A program made the translations under genes and the position numbers. The notes under the pieces are model-generated. The model had not been told where the DNA came from. It was given only the letters and a program-made list of their open reading frames with translations, and ran no database searches. From assembly GCA_009829735.1 (NCBI GenBank), contig CM020618.1:11933119-11997118 (forward strand): a DNA stretch of 64,000 bases. The letters run 5' to 3'. The stretch comes from Pyropia yezoensis. Its lineage: Eukaryota > Rhodophyta > Bangiophyceae > Bangiales > Bangiaceae. Below, in pieces: positions 10,121-20,750 of this stretch. How positions within the stretch are numbered: position 1 is the stretch's first letter; the number at the start of each line of letters is the position of its first letter.

Positions 10121-11363
10121 ATGACCGGGACCGCCGTCAACCCGGCGTGCCGCGCACAGTACTTGGCGGGTGCCGGCCACGACGTGACGCTGGTGGGGCC
10201 GTGGGTGTGTGGCCGACGCGGTCTCCACGACTCGCGGCCAGCCACCACACGCAACTGGGTGACGCCCCCCCCCCGGTGGCCGTCGCTCTGCCGCGGCCAC
10301 TCATCTCTGACCTCGACGGCGACGGCTGTTACGACCTGGTGCTTAACAACCACGACAAGACCAACCTGATGCTCGACTGGAACAACCAGCGTGGGGGGTT
10401 TGTGCGCGGCCGCGACCCGCTGCCGCCCGCCTTTGTGCGCGCGCCCGACCCGCTCGCGTTCCTCATTAACGCCCACGGGCTGACGGCGGGGGACATCTTT
10501 CTCAATGGTGCGTCGGACTTTGTCGTGATGCAGGGGGGCGCTAATGGGAACCAGCCGGCGACGCCGAGGCTGCTGCGCTCGTCAGGCCATAGCCGGCGGC
10601 TGCGTCAGGTGCAGCGGGCGACGGGCCTCGAGGCAGACACGGGCGGCCGCGGCCGCACGCCGCTGCTGGTGGACTTGGATGGGGATGGGGATCTGGACCT
10701 CATCCTCCTCAACTATGTGGTGCCGGCAGGTGCGCCGGGCCCGCGCCAGCGGGTGTATGAAAATGTGGGCGGCCGTTACGTGCGGCGGCAGAACACGGGT
10801 TTGAGAACGCCAACGTGGAGCGCGCCATTCATACCGACTTTAACGGCGACGGCCGGATGAATGTGGTGGCCTTCCCCTTCTTCCGCCTCTCCCAAGCGAC
10901 GGGGAACTTAGCGTTTGCCGACGTGACCAACCGATGGATGGCGCGGGTGCCTAACCGGGGGCTGGTGTGGAGCAACGTGTGGGCCGCCGCGGAGCTGGAC
11001 GCCAATGGCGACGGCCAGTGGGACTTGTACCTGGCCAAGACCGGTGCGCGCGACGCGGTGCAGCTCAACGTCAACAATGTGTACTTTGTGCTTGGCCTCC
11101 TGACCGGCTTTGCCGCCAGCAGCGGCGGCCACGTGGACGTGACGGTGGGGTACTTTGACAATGACGGCGCCGTCGACGTTTTTCTCTCCTACGCCGCCAC
11201 CCCCCGCAACGGGATTGCGCGCGCGCCGGAGGGCGTGCTGCTTACCGACGGGCCCGCGCCTGCACCGCCACCGTCGAGCAGGTGCGGCCCAGCGGGGCGG
11301 CCGCGACCGTGGCGGCGGCCGCAACGGCGGCGGCGGGGAGTCACGCGCGGCGGGCGGCGGTAG
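10121..11363 (+). CDS. FG-GAP/VCBS-repeat protein with frame breaks
   Basis: Five calcium-binding-like FG-GAP motifs are seen: DLDGDGCYDLV (near 10310), DLDGDGDLDLI (near 10675), DFNGDGRMNVV, DANGDGQWDLY and DNDGAVDVF (near 11160). Such repeats form beta-propeller blades in integrin alpha chains and in many secreted or surface proteins, so an extracellular or endomembrane adhesion or binding role is likely. The reading needs two frame changes. The first is at the 10-C run 10265-10274, if the ATG at 10121 is used. The second is near 10795-10805, between YENVGGRYVRRQNTG and ENANVERAIH, where no intron signals are seen. The C-terminus after about 11240 becomes low complexity and may continue in another frame. 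No clear signal peptide follows the chosen ATG, so the true N-terminus may be missing. Confidence 0.6.
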
Positions 11364-12207
11364 GTAGGCGGCGGCGGCGGCGATCGCGGCGGCGGTGGCG
11401 CCCGGCTCCACCCGTATCACCAGCCGGAGGGTGGAGAGGAGGTGCGCGCCGCGGCGGCCTCGCGCCGCCAGCTTTGCCGCCGACGCCGACGCCCGCGGGG
11501 GGGGCATCGTGCTCCTGCTTCATCGTAGGCGCCGGGGGAGTGGGTGGCCCCCCGTGGGGGCGCGGCCGGTCAGGTCGGACAAAGGGAGCAAATCCGCCGC
11601 GGCGGTGGTGGTGGTGGGCGGTGGGCGGCAGGTGAGTAGTGTGGCGGCGCGTGGGGGCGGCCGATGGATGGGGTGGCGGCTGGCCCGTTCGTTTTCCAAA
11701 CCACGCCCCCGCGGGCGGGTGCTGAGCGCGGGGGGCAGCCGCCGCGCACCCCCCATCATAGGGGGGTGATGGGGGTTGAGTGGGCGGGCCCCACTGTTCG
11801 GGACCCTCGCACACACACCCCCCGGGCCAGGCCAGTGGGTGTGTGTGCGAGGGTCTAAAGTGACTTCGCACGCGCTTGACGAGGTCGCGGCACGGCGCCG
11901 GTTCGCGGCGGCGGCGCGCACCCCCACGGCGGCCCAGCAGCTGTGGCGGCGGGGCCCCGCACGACGCTATGTACAGTATGTACAGTACAGTACATACATA
12001 CACTGTACTGAACCGCCGCCCCCCCAATGGTGTAACCTGTCGCGCTGCCCCCCCCTCCCGGAAGGGCCTCCCCCCTCTCCCCCGCTTCGGCTTTGTGCGG
12101 GCGGCAGTACCGTCACTCTCCCGGCGTGCCGCCCCCTTGTACGCAGAGGCTGTGGCGAACGCGGTCTCACCCTACACACAGAAAGAGCCTACACCCACAG
12201 CTGATGA
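11364..12207. other. Intergenic with strong hairpins
   Basis: No gene supported. It holds the 19-bp inverted repeat listed separately, a second inverted repeat near 11753-11776 (CCCCCATCA / TGATGGGGG), and a GTACAGTATGTA-type imperfect palindrome near 11972-12009. Confidence 0.45.
11802..11855. repeat. Perfect 19-bp inverted repeat (hairpin)
   Basis: GACCCTCGCACACACACCC at 11802-11820 pairs perfectly with 11837-11855 across a 16-nt GC-rich loop. It could be a transcription terminator-like or cruciform structure, or the relic of a small element. Function not known. Confidence 0.85.
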
Positions 12208-13145
12208 GTGTGGTCTGAAGCCTCTCCGTGGAAAACAAGCTCGATTGCGCGTTGGACTGGCATCCTGCCAACAAAGCTTAGTACTGAGTATCCCGGCGCA
12301 CCCTGCCAACGAGCTTGCAGCTCGGGCTACCCAGCGCCAGACTCAACCAAGCAACCTACATTGCCATTCACGCGTGTCACACGTGCCAAAACCAGCAGGG
12401 CCGCGCGTGCCTTCCACAGCCACGCCCAGCACCCGAGCGGCAGCGACGACGGCGGCGAAGAACCAGAGGCGAGTCCACAACGACTTGCACAACGGCTGCC
12501 CCAGCCGCCCACCAACCCGACGCGAACAAGCCGCATGGGCACCCATGCTGCCAAAATACGAGAGGGCAAGCAACCGTGGATGCCATTCGGCGGCCGCTAG
12601 CACGGCTGGTTCCAGCACCCACACAGCCGACGCTGAGGACCACAGTCGCAGCGGGCCTCAGACAGACTAACTAGGACCGGCGCAATGGACACCCGCTCTT
12701 CCACGTCCGCTCGGCAGGCTACACCCCCCGCCTCAGCCCCAGCGATGACCACCCCGACTATGAAGTGTCCCTTCCACAGCAGTTTCCAAGGCGGCTACCG
12801 CAGCCACCCACGCAGCCGACGCGAGCCGCAGCAGGCACAGTCGTTACACCCCCAAACGAACCCCGGTATGCCGCGTGGCAGCAACAGGCACCCAAGAGCA
12901 GCCGTGCCTGCCGCAGAAATAGTCGCCCGCCAAGGCGACGCCCACCACACAGTGGCCGCAACCGCGCACCAATCGAACGCCAAGCACCACCACCGCAACA
13001 GACTCCGCAGCTGCGAAAGAGACGACCCAGACCGCAAACAAGAGAGGAAGCGACCGCAGGAGCAGGAACAGGAGCGTACGTGTGCGATCGGCTATGCCCA
13101 TGGGAAGAAGTCGTTGAAAAAGAATCTCATGCTTCTGTGCTGAGT
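12208..13145 (+). pseudogene. Decayed proline/glutamine-rich coding fragments
   Basis: Short plus-strand open pieces repeat one theme in different frames: RLPQPPTNPTRT near 12500, RLVPAPTQPTLRT near 12603 and RLPQPPTQPTRA near 12792. The DNA of the three sites is also related, about 36 bp each. No single frame crosses the region, and I see no conserved domain. The likeliest reading is a degenerate mobile-element or duplicated Pro-rich gene, given the transposase next door. Confidence 0.3.
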
Positions 13146-14495
13146 CTTTGGTGACGTGCGTAGGGGCGGGACGGCTTTCACACTCGCGGTTCTTGCCAGC
13201 TCGTTGAAGTCCGGCACGACTTGCGCGACACGACGGATGCGCCTGACGGGGATAGAGCGCACACAAAAGGCACTACCCTTCTGGGACATTGCCCAGCGCA
13301 GTTGCGTACACGACCGAGCCGCGAGCGGGCATCCAGCTACGGGTGAGACAGCCTCCCACATGCACACCACTGCCATGTCCTCCTCGGCACCACGAAGCAA
13401 GAGACGCACCTCGCCCACAAGCATGCCATCCGACTCACGTCGGCTGGCCCCGCTTGCTGTTCCCGAGTCGGCGCCGTCTATGAGGACTGCGTCGTACCAC
13501 GGCTTTCCCATGAACGCGGGAGTGGCGCGCACGCCTTGTGAGAAAATGGTGGAGCAGTCCAGGCGGGCAGCGATGCGAATACCATTCAGGACCTTGAGCC
13601 GGCTGACGGCTGGCCGTCCGAGCACGTGACCCAACCGCGACCACCCCGGTCGCTGACAGAGAACTGCAATGCTCTTCCGCGGCAGATTGCGCACACGAGT
13701 ACTTTGCTCAGCCTCAGGAGAGACCGCTACGGAGCCGTCGGCAGTGGCCTCGACGGAAGGCGTAGGCGTGACGCTCAATCCCCCAACTGCGCCTTCCGTC
13801 TCTGGGGGAGCCAGACCCAGAGGACCTGGCGAAGAAGGCTCGTGACCGGTCGTCGCCGCCCCCGGCGCCGCCGGGTCGCCGTCACGCAATGACCTCTCGG
13901 CCACCTCGTCTTGGAGATCGATTGCCTTCAAGACTTGCCTGGATCCTTGAGCCTGCCTGAAAATCTGTTGCGTGAAGTTCGTAATGGTCTTGTTGGGCCT
14001 CCGGTAGAAGGCCTTGTCGTCCTTGTGCTGCGCCTGCCGCCTGTGTTACCAGTCTGCACGTTCCCGTGCATCTTGATAGCGTCCAAGACGTGCCGCAGGA
14101 GCTTTTGCACTTTGGGGGTTTGAAGTACACCCAGGATAGGGGTGACATGTTTGATAATGAAGTCCTCCGCGTGCTCAGATATGTCCTTCCCCTCTTCGAG
14201 AGTCACTGGCGCCGCCGCAGTCGATGTAGCCCAGCCGGCTATGCGTCCGTACAACACCGCGTACTCCGCAAGCATTGCAGTCACAGCGTCGCGCACCGGC
14301 GTGTCACCAAACGCGAAATGGTAAGCCGCCCAGTCAAAGGAGAAGTTGCGGGGCAGCTCGCCGCCGTCTTCATCGTCATCGACTTCAAACCGAACGGTGT
14401 CAGCAGTGTCCGCAGCCACATCTCCGGTTCGCGTGCACACCTGGGCAGGCCTGGCGGGCCTGGCGGCTGTTCCAGTGACAGCCGTCGACCTGGCC

Positions 14496-14603
14496 CTGCG
14501 TGCGCGGTTTTGAGCAGGACTCGCCGTGGATGATCGCCTCGGCCGCCGCCTCCCCACACCAAACAACCCGTTTGCAGCGTGTGGAAGAATAGGAATACCT
14601 TAC
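14496..14603 (-). other. Probable intron in transposase (108 nt)
   Basis: Donor CG|GTAAGG at 14603. The most likely acceptor is CACGCAG ending at 14496. Two other AGs upstream, near 14520 and 14550, are also in phase, so the 3' end is uncertain. Confidence 0.55.
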
Positions 14604-15411
14604 CGCTGCTGAAAGCCAGTAAATGTAGACTGCGGCTGCCCCTCCTCCACAAAAAATCCAGGGGCCAGCCGAGGTGCAAGGCTGCGACGACCCATGTGTG
14701 ATATGCGCGTGTTTCCTATGCGGAAGGTCGCCGCCGTGGTGCCACACAGCAGATAGTTATTCTTGCGCATGTGCGGAAACACGCGCACGAGGCGATGCAC
14801 AAGCGTGCGGGTGACGCCCAGGTCTAAGACGTGCAAGACGTCAAAGCCAATCAGCTTGTACAATAGAAAAGGGGCGGTGGAAAGGCCTTCGAACCGGGCC
14901 AAAGCAGGGACAGCGCTCTTCGCACTCGTGCGAGCCTCCAGGTCCGCTCGACGCCGAGTGCCCCGGTGCTGCTGTCTATGCCCCGCGACCTCCAAGTAGG
15001 TCGTCAGCATCCGGATTGCATTCCGCTCATTCGAGGTGAGGGCGTCAGGCGTGCCAGTGTGGTTGACGCGCACTTCGCAAGAGCTGCACGGATGGGCGCA
15101 CTTGCCGGGCTTCAAGCACAACATCGCCTTCTCCTCAGGGATGTCAGCAAGGTAGAGGAGCAGCCTCGAAAACGCCAGCAGCGACCGGCCTCCGACGACG
15201 AGCGAGACACCAGAGTGGCTGGCCCCAATGGCCGTGCGAAACGCCAGGTATAGCACCCTCTGGAGCACAGCGTTGCGACGAAGGCGCGCTTTCTCGTCAG
15301 CCCCGGGCTCCTTTAGCTTGCGTACGACGGGGATGTACGCCACTGTGACGAAATTGACCTCGTCCGTGACGACATTGATGAGCCGGATTCTGACAGGGTA
15401 GAGCTTGTAAG

Positions 15412-15533
15412 CTGTGCAATCAAATATACATAGAGGTTCAAAAGAGTCAGTTGCTGTTCAGCTGTGTCCAGAAAAGCATGCGAACGCAAAAACGTTCAAG
15501 CACGCCATCCCTCTTGTCACACTGCTCACTTAC
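15412..15533 (-). other. Intron in transposase (122 nt)
   Basis: On the minus strand the donor is GTAAGT and the acceptor ends TTGCACAG. Splicing joins HISKSG to YKLYPVRIRL in frame, recreating a continuous transposase core. It shows that canonical introns occur in this genome. Confidence 0.85.
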
Positions 15534-16675
15534 CTCCTGACTTGGAAATGTGCGTTGCGTCACTGTAGGCGTGGATGCCTAGGACGAACGCACTCGGGCC
15601 AAGCTCCCGGACGACTTCCGCCTCATTGAGTCTAAAAGCATCTCCCTTCATGGGAGGCTCTCGCATTCCAGTCGGGGGCGCGGGTCCGTCATCACCGCTC
15701 CACAACCTTACACACTTGCCCTTTGACACCATCTTCATGATGACATCCAGCACAGGCTGGAAGAAGCCGGTGAGGGTGTCCCTATTCTGGTGCATCGTAC
15801 ACTTGCGCCAGCCCGCGCTGAGGAGAGACGCGTCCACGTCGTCCCGTAGTGCGTTCTTAAATGCATTGGCAGACTTGAATGTGTTCCTCAGCTTCGTGCT
15901 GTGGCCAGCATCAACAGGCATACCTGGTTTCGTGCCCTCCCACACATCCAGAAGGTTGTACAGCTCCTCCTGCTCCGCCATAGTCAGACCGGCACCCCCC
16001 GCGACAGTCAAACAGAATCTCTGCGAGGCCCGGAACCGGTACGATTCAAACAAGCACGGCCGGCAGCGCTTCCGCGGCTCGACAATTGGCTTCGATCGTG
16101 CCCAGTCCGGCAAGCTCTGGTACGTTGCTCGCAGCTCAGGAGCCAGGGTCGCGTACCTGTACTCGGGTGCAGTGTCGGTGGCCCCCCCGGCAGCACGGCG
16201 CCTCTTCTGCGGCTCAGCAGACGGCTCCGCATCCAGCCTTGTGGTCGTCACCAGCTCCGCCATTTCCGCCGCAACCGCAGCCTCTGGGGACTGTCCGTCC
16301 TCCGGCAACAGCGGGGGGAGCTGCGAGGGCCCGTGAGCCGACCACAGAGCCGGAAGAGGGCCATGTCGAACAGGCTCACGTGGAGTTCGTCGTTGGCCTG
16401 CGGTCGTAGCATGAGCGCAGCTGCGGCTACCGCAGGGTCCAGAACGACGCTGGTCCGGAACACCATTTTTCGACAGACCCGCGGCCACCACGCTGCCCCA
16501 CACTTTCTGCCGTCTGTCCACTTGTTCGGTTTGGCTCGATTGGCGCAGAGGGAGTCGCGCCGTTGGGCCGCACGTGCGCACGAGAGTCAACGCCGTGCTT
16601 CGACCGCATGTGCCATGCCTTGTGCATTGCCATGGAGAACGACCTGGGACATATCGAGTATTGAAATCTGGCCAT

Positions 16676-18470
16676 CTTGGTTGACTGTCGATTTCTCAAA
16701 ATCAAGTCGAGGCTCTTGGCGCGGTCGCAGTGTAATCGGCGTGCCAGATGTCGCCGGCGTGGTCGTCTTGGACGCAGGAGCCGCAGCCGCCGCGGAGGCG
16801 TAGAGCAACCAAGCACCAGCTGCGTGGAAAATGTCTGTCAAAGGGTCGCGAGCCACAGGATGAAGGCGGTGGAGACGGTCAGGAGGGTTAGGGTTGAGGT
16901 CAACTGGCGAGTGCAATCCTCTGTCGCTGCCTGAACCGACAACCCACGACCAGAGCGCCAAGCAGCAGCCCTTCTGTCACAAAGCAAGCACGCTCCAGAG
17001 TCTCTCAGACCCTCTCCCCACCCGCAAACGAGAGGTTCAAAGCCTCCGGGCCCGCCTGTCCGCCAAGCACGGCAGCCCGAAAGGCCGCCGCGACGAAGAA
17101 GGGGGCCCACCCACTACAACAAGAGCGTGGCCCCACACTTGGCAGCGCAGAGCTCCTCACACGTACTTCAGCATACAGTTCCACAGAGAAGCTCACGTAG
17201 AGGTCTCCAGAAAGAGGAGCGCGTTGCTGAGCTCTACGAAACCGTCCGTGCCGAAGAGTGCGAGCGAAAAATGATCGACTGCAGGGACCACGGTGGCGTA
17301 CGCAGGACACAGGTCTTGAGTCGCAGTCGGGTGAGGCTGCTCGCACCGCCGGGACAAGCGCGCCAATGGCGTCGAGTATCCGGCAAGCAGCACCCTGGTG
17401 TGGGCGGGCTCCACGTTTGTGAGGGGTGTACAGGACAGTGAAAAGTTGGCGGCAACAGTACGCGCGCGCAGACGAGTCGGGTGAGAGCCGACGTCAGCAC
17501 GCCTTCGTAAGCCCATGAGTTTGTGTTTTGCATTAACGACTGCCCCACGTACACTTGTGCATACCTCGCAGACATTGGCCAATGAGTTGTCCTCAGTGCC
17601 TGACATCTCCAATGCCAGGCTTGCGTGAAGGAAACTTCAATCACTGTAAGCGCCAATTGGACCATTACTGTGATTTCGGGATAAAGTCACCGGAGGTCCA
17701 CTGAACGCTGTGGCCGCAAAGTGCAAAGAAGGCGCGCGCGCGCGCGCGCCCACTGTGTACGCTGAGCCGGGGCGCGATGGAATGTCCCAAGTGCATGCGC
17801 TCTGTGTCCATCAACCTACACCGCGTTGTGGCGCACTGTGTGCTTGTGTACCGGATGCCGTCCGTCGACTGCCTCTTCTCCGGCTTAGGTACCCCTGAGC
17901 CGGTCAATTGGGCGGTAGCGGTTGTTCCCAGCTGTGGCCATCGCCGACCAATCGCTAACATGGCGCGCCAGCGACACCGACCTGCTGTGCCCCGTTTACT
18001 TCCCTGTGAGTCTTCTGAGTGAGTGTGCCGTCCGTCGGAATCGATCATCGATGGGCTGTGTGTTTTCTGTGTAGTGCGCTTGTGGCGCGCTTATCCGTGG
18101 AACTGACGGACAGCTTCGCTCGCTCGGATGCACACCGATCTGGTCTCCCACGGATGTCTTCAAGAGGTGTTTGCATTGGCGCCTTTTTTGGCATGGGCGC
18201 GGTGCAGGCCCGCATGCGTTGGCGCGATGGGCTCGCAGGCTGCGAAAGGCTCGCGCCCTGTGCCGGGCACTTGGCGCACGGCCAACAGGTACGTGGCCGG
18301 GATGGGTGCCCAAAGCGGATACCGAAGGGCCGCTGGTGGCGCGGGGTGGGGAGCTGGTCGCAGCACCGTACGACTGCGTCCGGTGCCAGGCCTACTGTTA
18401 TATTTGTGAGCGTCGTCCTCTTCATCGCTGTGCCCCGCCCCGCTCCCTTACTTCCCCCCCCCCCTTCGCC
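16676..18470. other. Upstream of transposase and of the 18471 gene
   Basis: Apart from the doubtful ORF at 17193-17606, no coding signal. There is a short GC dinucleotide run (GCGCGC) at 17730-17748 and a pyrimidine tract just before the ATG at 18471. Confidence 0.4.
17193..17606 (-). CDS. Possible small hypothetical ORF
   Basis: ATG at 17606, stop at 17193, 137 residues with an unremarkable amino-acid mix and no run of Arg or Pro. That sets it apart from the compositional frames around it. The 3' end reads AC|GTGAGC just before the stop, so it could be an exon of a longer minus-strand gene, perhaps an upstream exon of the adjacent transposon. No domain recognised. Confidence 0.2.
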   Translation of the reverse strand: MSGTEDNSLANVCEVCTSVRGAVVNAKHKLMGLRRRADVGSHPTRLRARTVAANFSLSCTPLTNVEPAHTRVLLAGYSTPLARLSRRCEQPHPTATQDLCPAYATVVPAVDHFSLALFGTDGFVELSNALLFLETST

Positions 18471-20750
18471 ATGGACCCGCCCCCTAACTCTCGTCGCGGT
18501 GCTACTCGTCGACCGCCTGTGCTACGTTACCCTCGCATGACTGCTTCTACTCCCGCTCAAGCAGCTCGCGCCGGCCATCCTGTCCCTAATTCTGCATGCC
18601 CTCAGCCCGCGCACCAGCATGCCAAGAATGCACATCGGGCTACTGCCGCCGCCAGTGGCACAGCGGGGACATCCGGTCTGCTTCTTCCGATTTGGCAATC
18701 CGCTGTTGGGCCGCCATCAGGGCTGCCCCCCCGCGCTACTGGTCCAGGCGCGCGCGCGGCCGAGTTCCCAGACATGGGGGGCATTCTGCCGACGTCCCGC
18801 GCGGTGCAGCCCACCGGGCAGCCGACGGCCGGCTTGGATAATCAGGGGTCTCTTGGGACACCTTTGGCATCGCCGGCGTCTTCTGCGTCGCTGTTCTCTC
18901 CGAGCGTGTCGCCGTACGCTCCATTGGTCTCCCTCGACACGTCATCATATGGCTCGCCGTTGCCTGTCCTTTCCCCGCCGCTGTTCTCAACGCCTCCTTC
19001 GTCCTCTTCCCTTCCGTCTTCTACTGTAGGGGCGTCGATGTCGTCGCCGCTGGATTTTGTTGCTCGCCCTCTGTACCCGGCTGCCGCGGATGGGATGGCT
19101 CGCACAAGCTCCCAAGCACCCTTAGTGACCGCCACTCCGCCGCGTGCGGACGGGTCTGCGCATTCGGTCCGTGGGTCGGCAGCTTCTGCTACGCCTGCAC
19201 CCGGGGCGTCAGTAGCGCCCGCTGGCTCTGGACCCAAGACCCGTTCTCGCCGCCCTCCTATCGCTCGTAAGGTCATGGCTCCTCCTGTCGACGCTCTAGC
19301 GTCTGTGCATCCCACCTCATCGGAAGCGCGCGGTGCTTTTTTGGGCGGTGGTGGTGCTCCTCCCGTGCAGCCAACTGCCGCGGTCTCTACCTCCGCACGC
19401 ACAACCACCCAGGCTGTTGAGATTGATCATGTGGCTGCCAATGTGTCTGCCCTCGCCGCGTCTTGCGAAGACGTGAAGCGCGAGCTGAGCATCGTCTCCG
19501 ACGCCGTTTCCGGCGCATCTGCGAAGCTGGAGACGCACGCCAAGACCCTGGAGACCTACGGCTCCATTGTGAGCGGCCTCACAAATTCCGTCACCAAGCT
19601 CACAAGCGTGGTGACGTCCCAGCTGCCGAGCCCCAGCTGGCGAGGTAGGCGGTGAGAAGGGCCTGGATACCGTCCTCGCGAACCTCCTCGCTGATGCAGA
19701 AGATGGCGTTGATCCACATGGAGCTGCAAAGGTGCCTCGTGTTGGCTTTGCGGCTGATGCTAAACACGCCTCGAAGTACCTCGAGGTGAAGATTGAAGAC
19801 GGACAAGCCAACGATCGTGTCGTTGGCATGCACCACATGATCGCCATTCGTCGGAAGCTCAACGATCGGCTCACCGACTCCGTCGGGACGGCGTTGACGT
19901 GCGGCGGGGTTTACCAGGACTCCGCAACTTTCTCGACCCTGGTGTCGGAGTGCACGATGGAGCACTTTGGGTGCAGCGAGGAAGAGGCACGCGTCTTCTT
20001 GGAAAGCGACATCAACCAGCCGACAAAGCAGCGTGGGGGAGGGTCAAAGGCCCGCAGCTCGTCATCCAGCAGCGAGTACGCCAGCGGCTCAAAGCAGAAG
20101 AAGGCTGAACCTACTATTGTGCACGCTGGCAGTCTTTTGCTTGCGGTGCAACCCCACCTGGTAGAGGCCATCAAGAAGAAGGTCATCGCCGCCTTCTTTG
20201 TTGCTGTCGGTCTGCAAATCAGCACAGTCACGCTGATCCAGGTGCTGCAGTGGCTGGCGAAGAACAAGTACACCGCCTCTGATGTCGGACACAAGGCGGT
20301 CCGCGCGGGGGTCAAGGCCATGTTTGCGTACCTTGGTGTCAGCGACCGCGAGCTCGATGACGACGTTGGCAGTAGGACGGTTCTGAATATCTCGATTGGT
20401 CACTACGCTCTGGCGTCGTGCTTCATCCAACACTGCATGGAGTTGGCTGTGGCCAAGGCGTACAAGAAGCGCACCCGTCGCACGGGCGCCGAGCCCGGTC
20501 TGTACCTTCTCTGGCGCCTCGAGCTATTGCGGGTACACAAGTTCATGGAGCACGACAGCAACGCGCACTACGGTCTGGCCTCGTTGATGGCGATCGCGAG
20601 GACCGCATCTGCCTGCAGACGGCTGAAAACGAGATGGTGGCGCACCTGCAAAGTAAGCAGGAGGATCAAGAGGGAAGCTACGTCCGCTTGCTGCACCGCC
20701 TGCTGGCCGAGCAGGAGCGAGCCCTGGCGGATCGTCGCGGCGCGTCTTAA
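18471..20750 (+). CDS. Unrecognised Ser/Pro-rich coiled-coil protein, two frame breaks
   Basis: From the ATG at 18471 an open frame gives about 300 Ser/Pro/Thr/Ala-rich residues. A heptad-patterned coiled coil follows (VDHVAANVSALAASCEDV-like, then AKLETHAKTLETYGSIVSG) at about 19420-19620. The frame shifts by one near 19640 into GEKGLDTVLANLLADAEDG and a well-mixed globular part: LEVKIEDGQANDRVVGMHHM, CGGVYQDSATFSTLVSEC, LLWRLELLRVHKFMEHDSNA. A second shift near 20590 leads to ENEMVAHLQSKQEDQ and AEQERALADRRGAS, then TAA at 20750. Codon and residue use show real coding across all three pieces. Its place between mobile elements makes a transposon accessory or gag-like protein possible, but no motif proves that. 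No intron signals explain the breaks. Confidence 0.5.

Larger units (their letters stand above)
13092..16675 (-). mobile_element. EnSpm/Plavaka-like DNA transposase gene, decayed
   Basis: A cut-and-paste transposase read on the minus strand in at least four pieces. An ATG at 16675 opens a C2H2-like finger in which the first cysteine is replaced (FQYSICPRSF, then HKAWHMRSKHG). The piece ending at 15534 carries VLGIHAYSDATHISKSG. A spliced second piece follows (KLYPVRIRLINVVTDEVNF; LADIPEEKAMLCLKPGKC with CSSCEV; then FDVLHVLDLGVTRTLVHRL). A third piece has FDWAAYHFAFGDTPVRDAV and VQKLLRHVLDAIKMHGNVQ. A fourth continues QAQHKDDKAFYRR to a stop at 13092. The YSDAT and DxLHxxDLG blocks are typical of the EnSpm/CACTA superfamily, closest in my judgement to Plavaka elements. 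Frames change without a visible intron near 16450 and 14040, so this copy is probably dead. Terminal repeats were not found. Confidence 0.65.

Noticed and set aside
14895..14915. Sequence resembling a tRNA B box (CCGGTTCGAA on the minus strand)
   Set aside because: It lies inside the transposase coding sequence and no A box or cloverleaf arms can be drawn around it.
16888..16905. Telomere-like GGGTTAGGGTT
   Set aside because: Only about two units, no array. Chance match.
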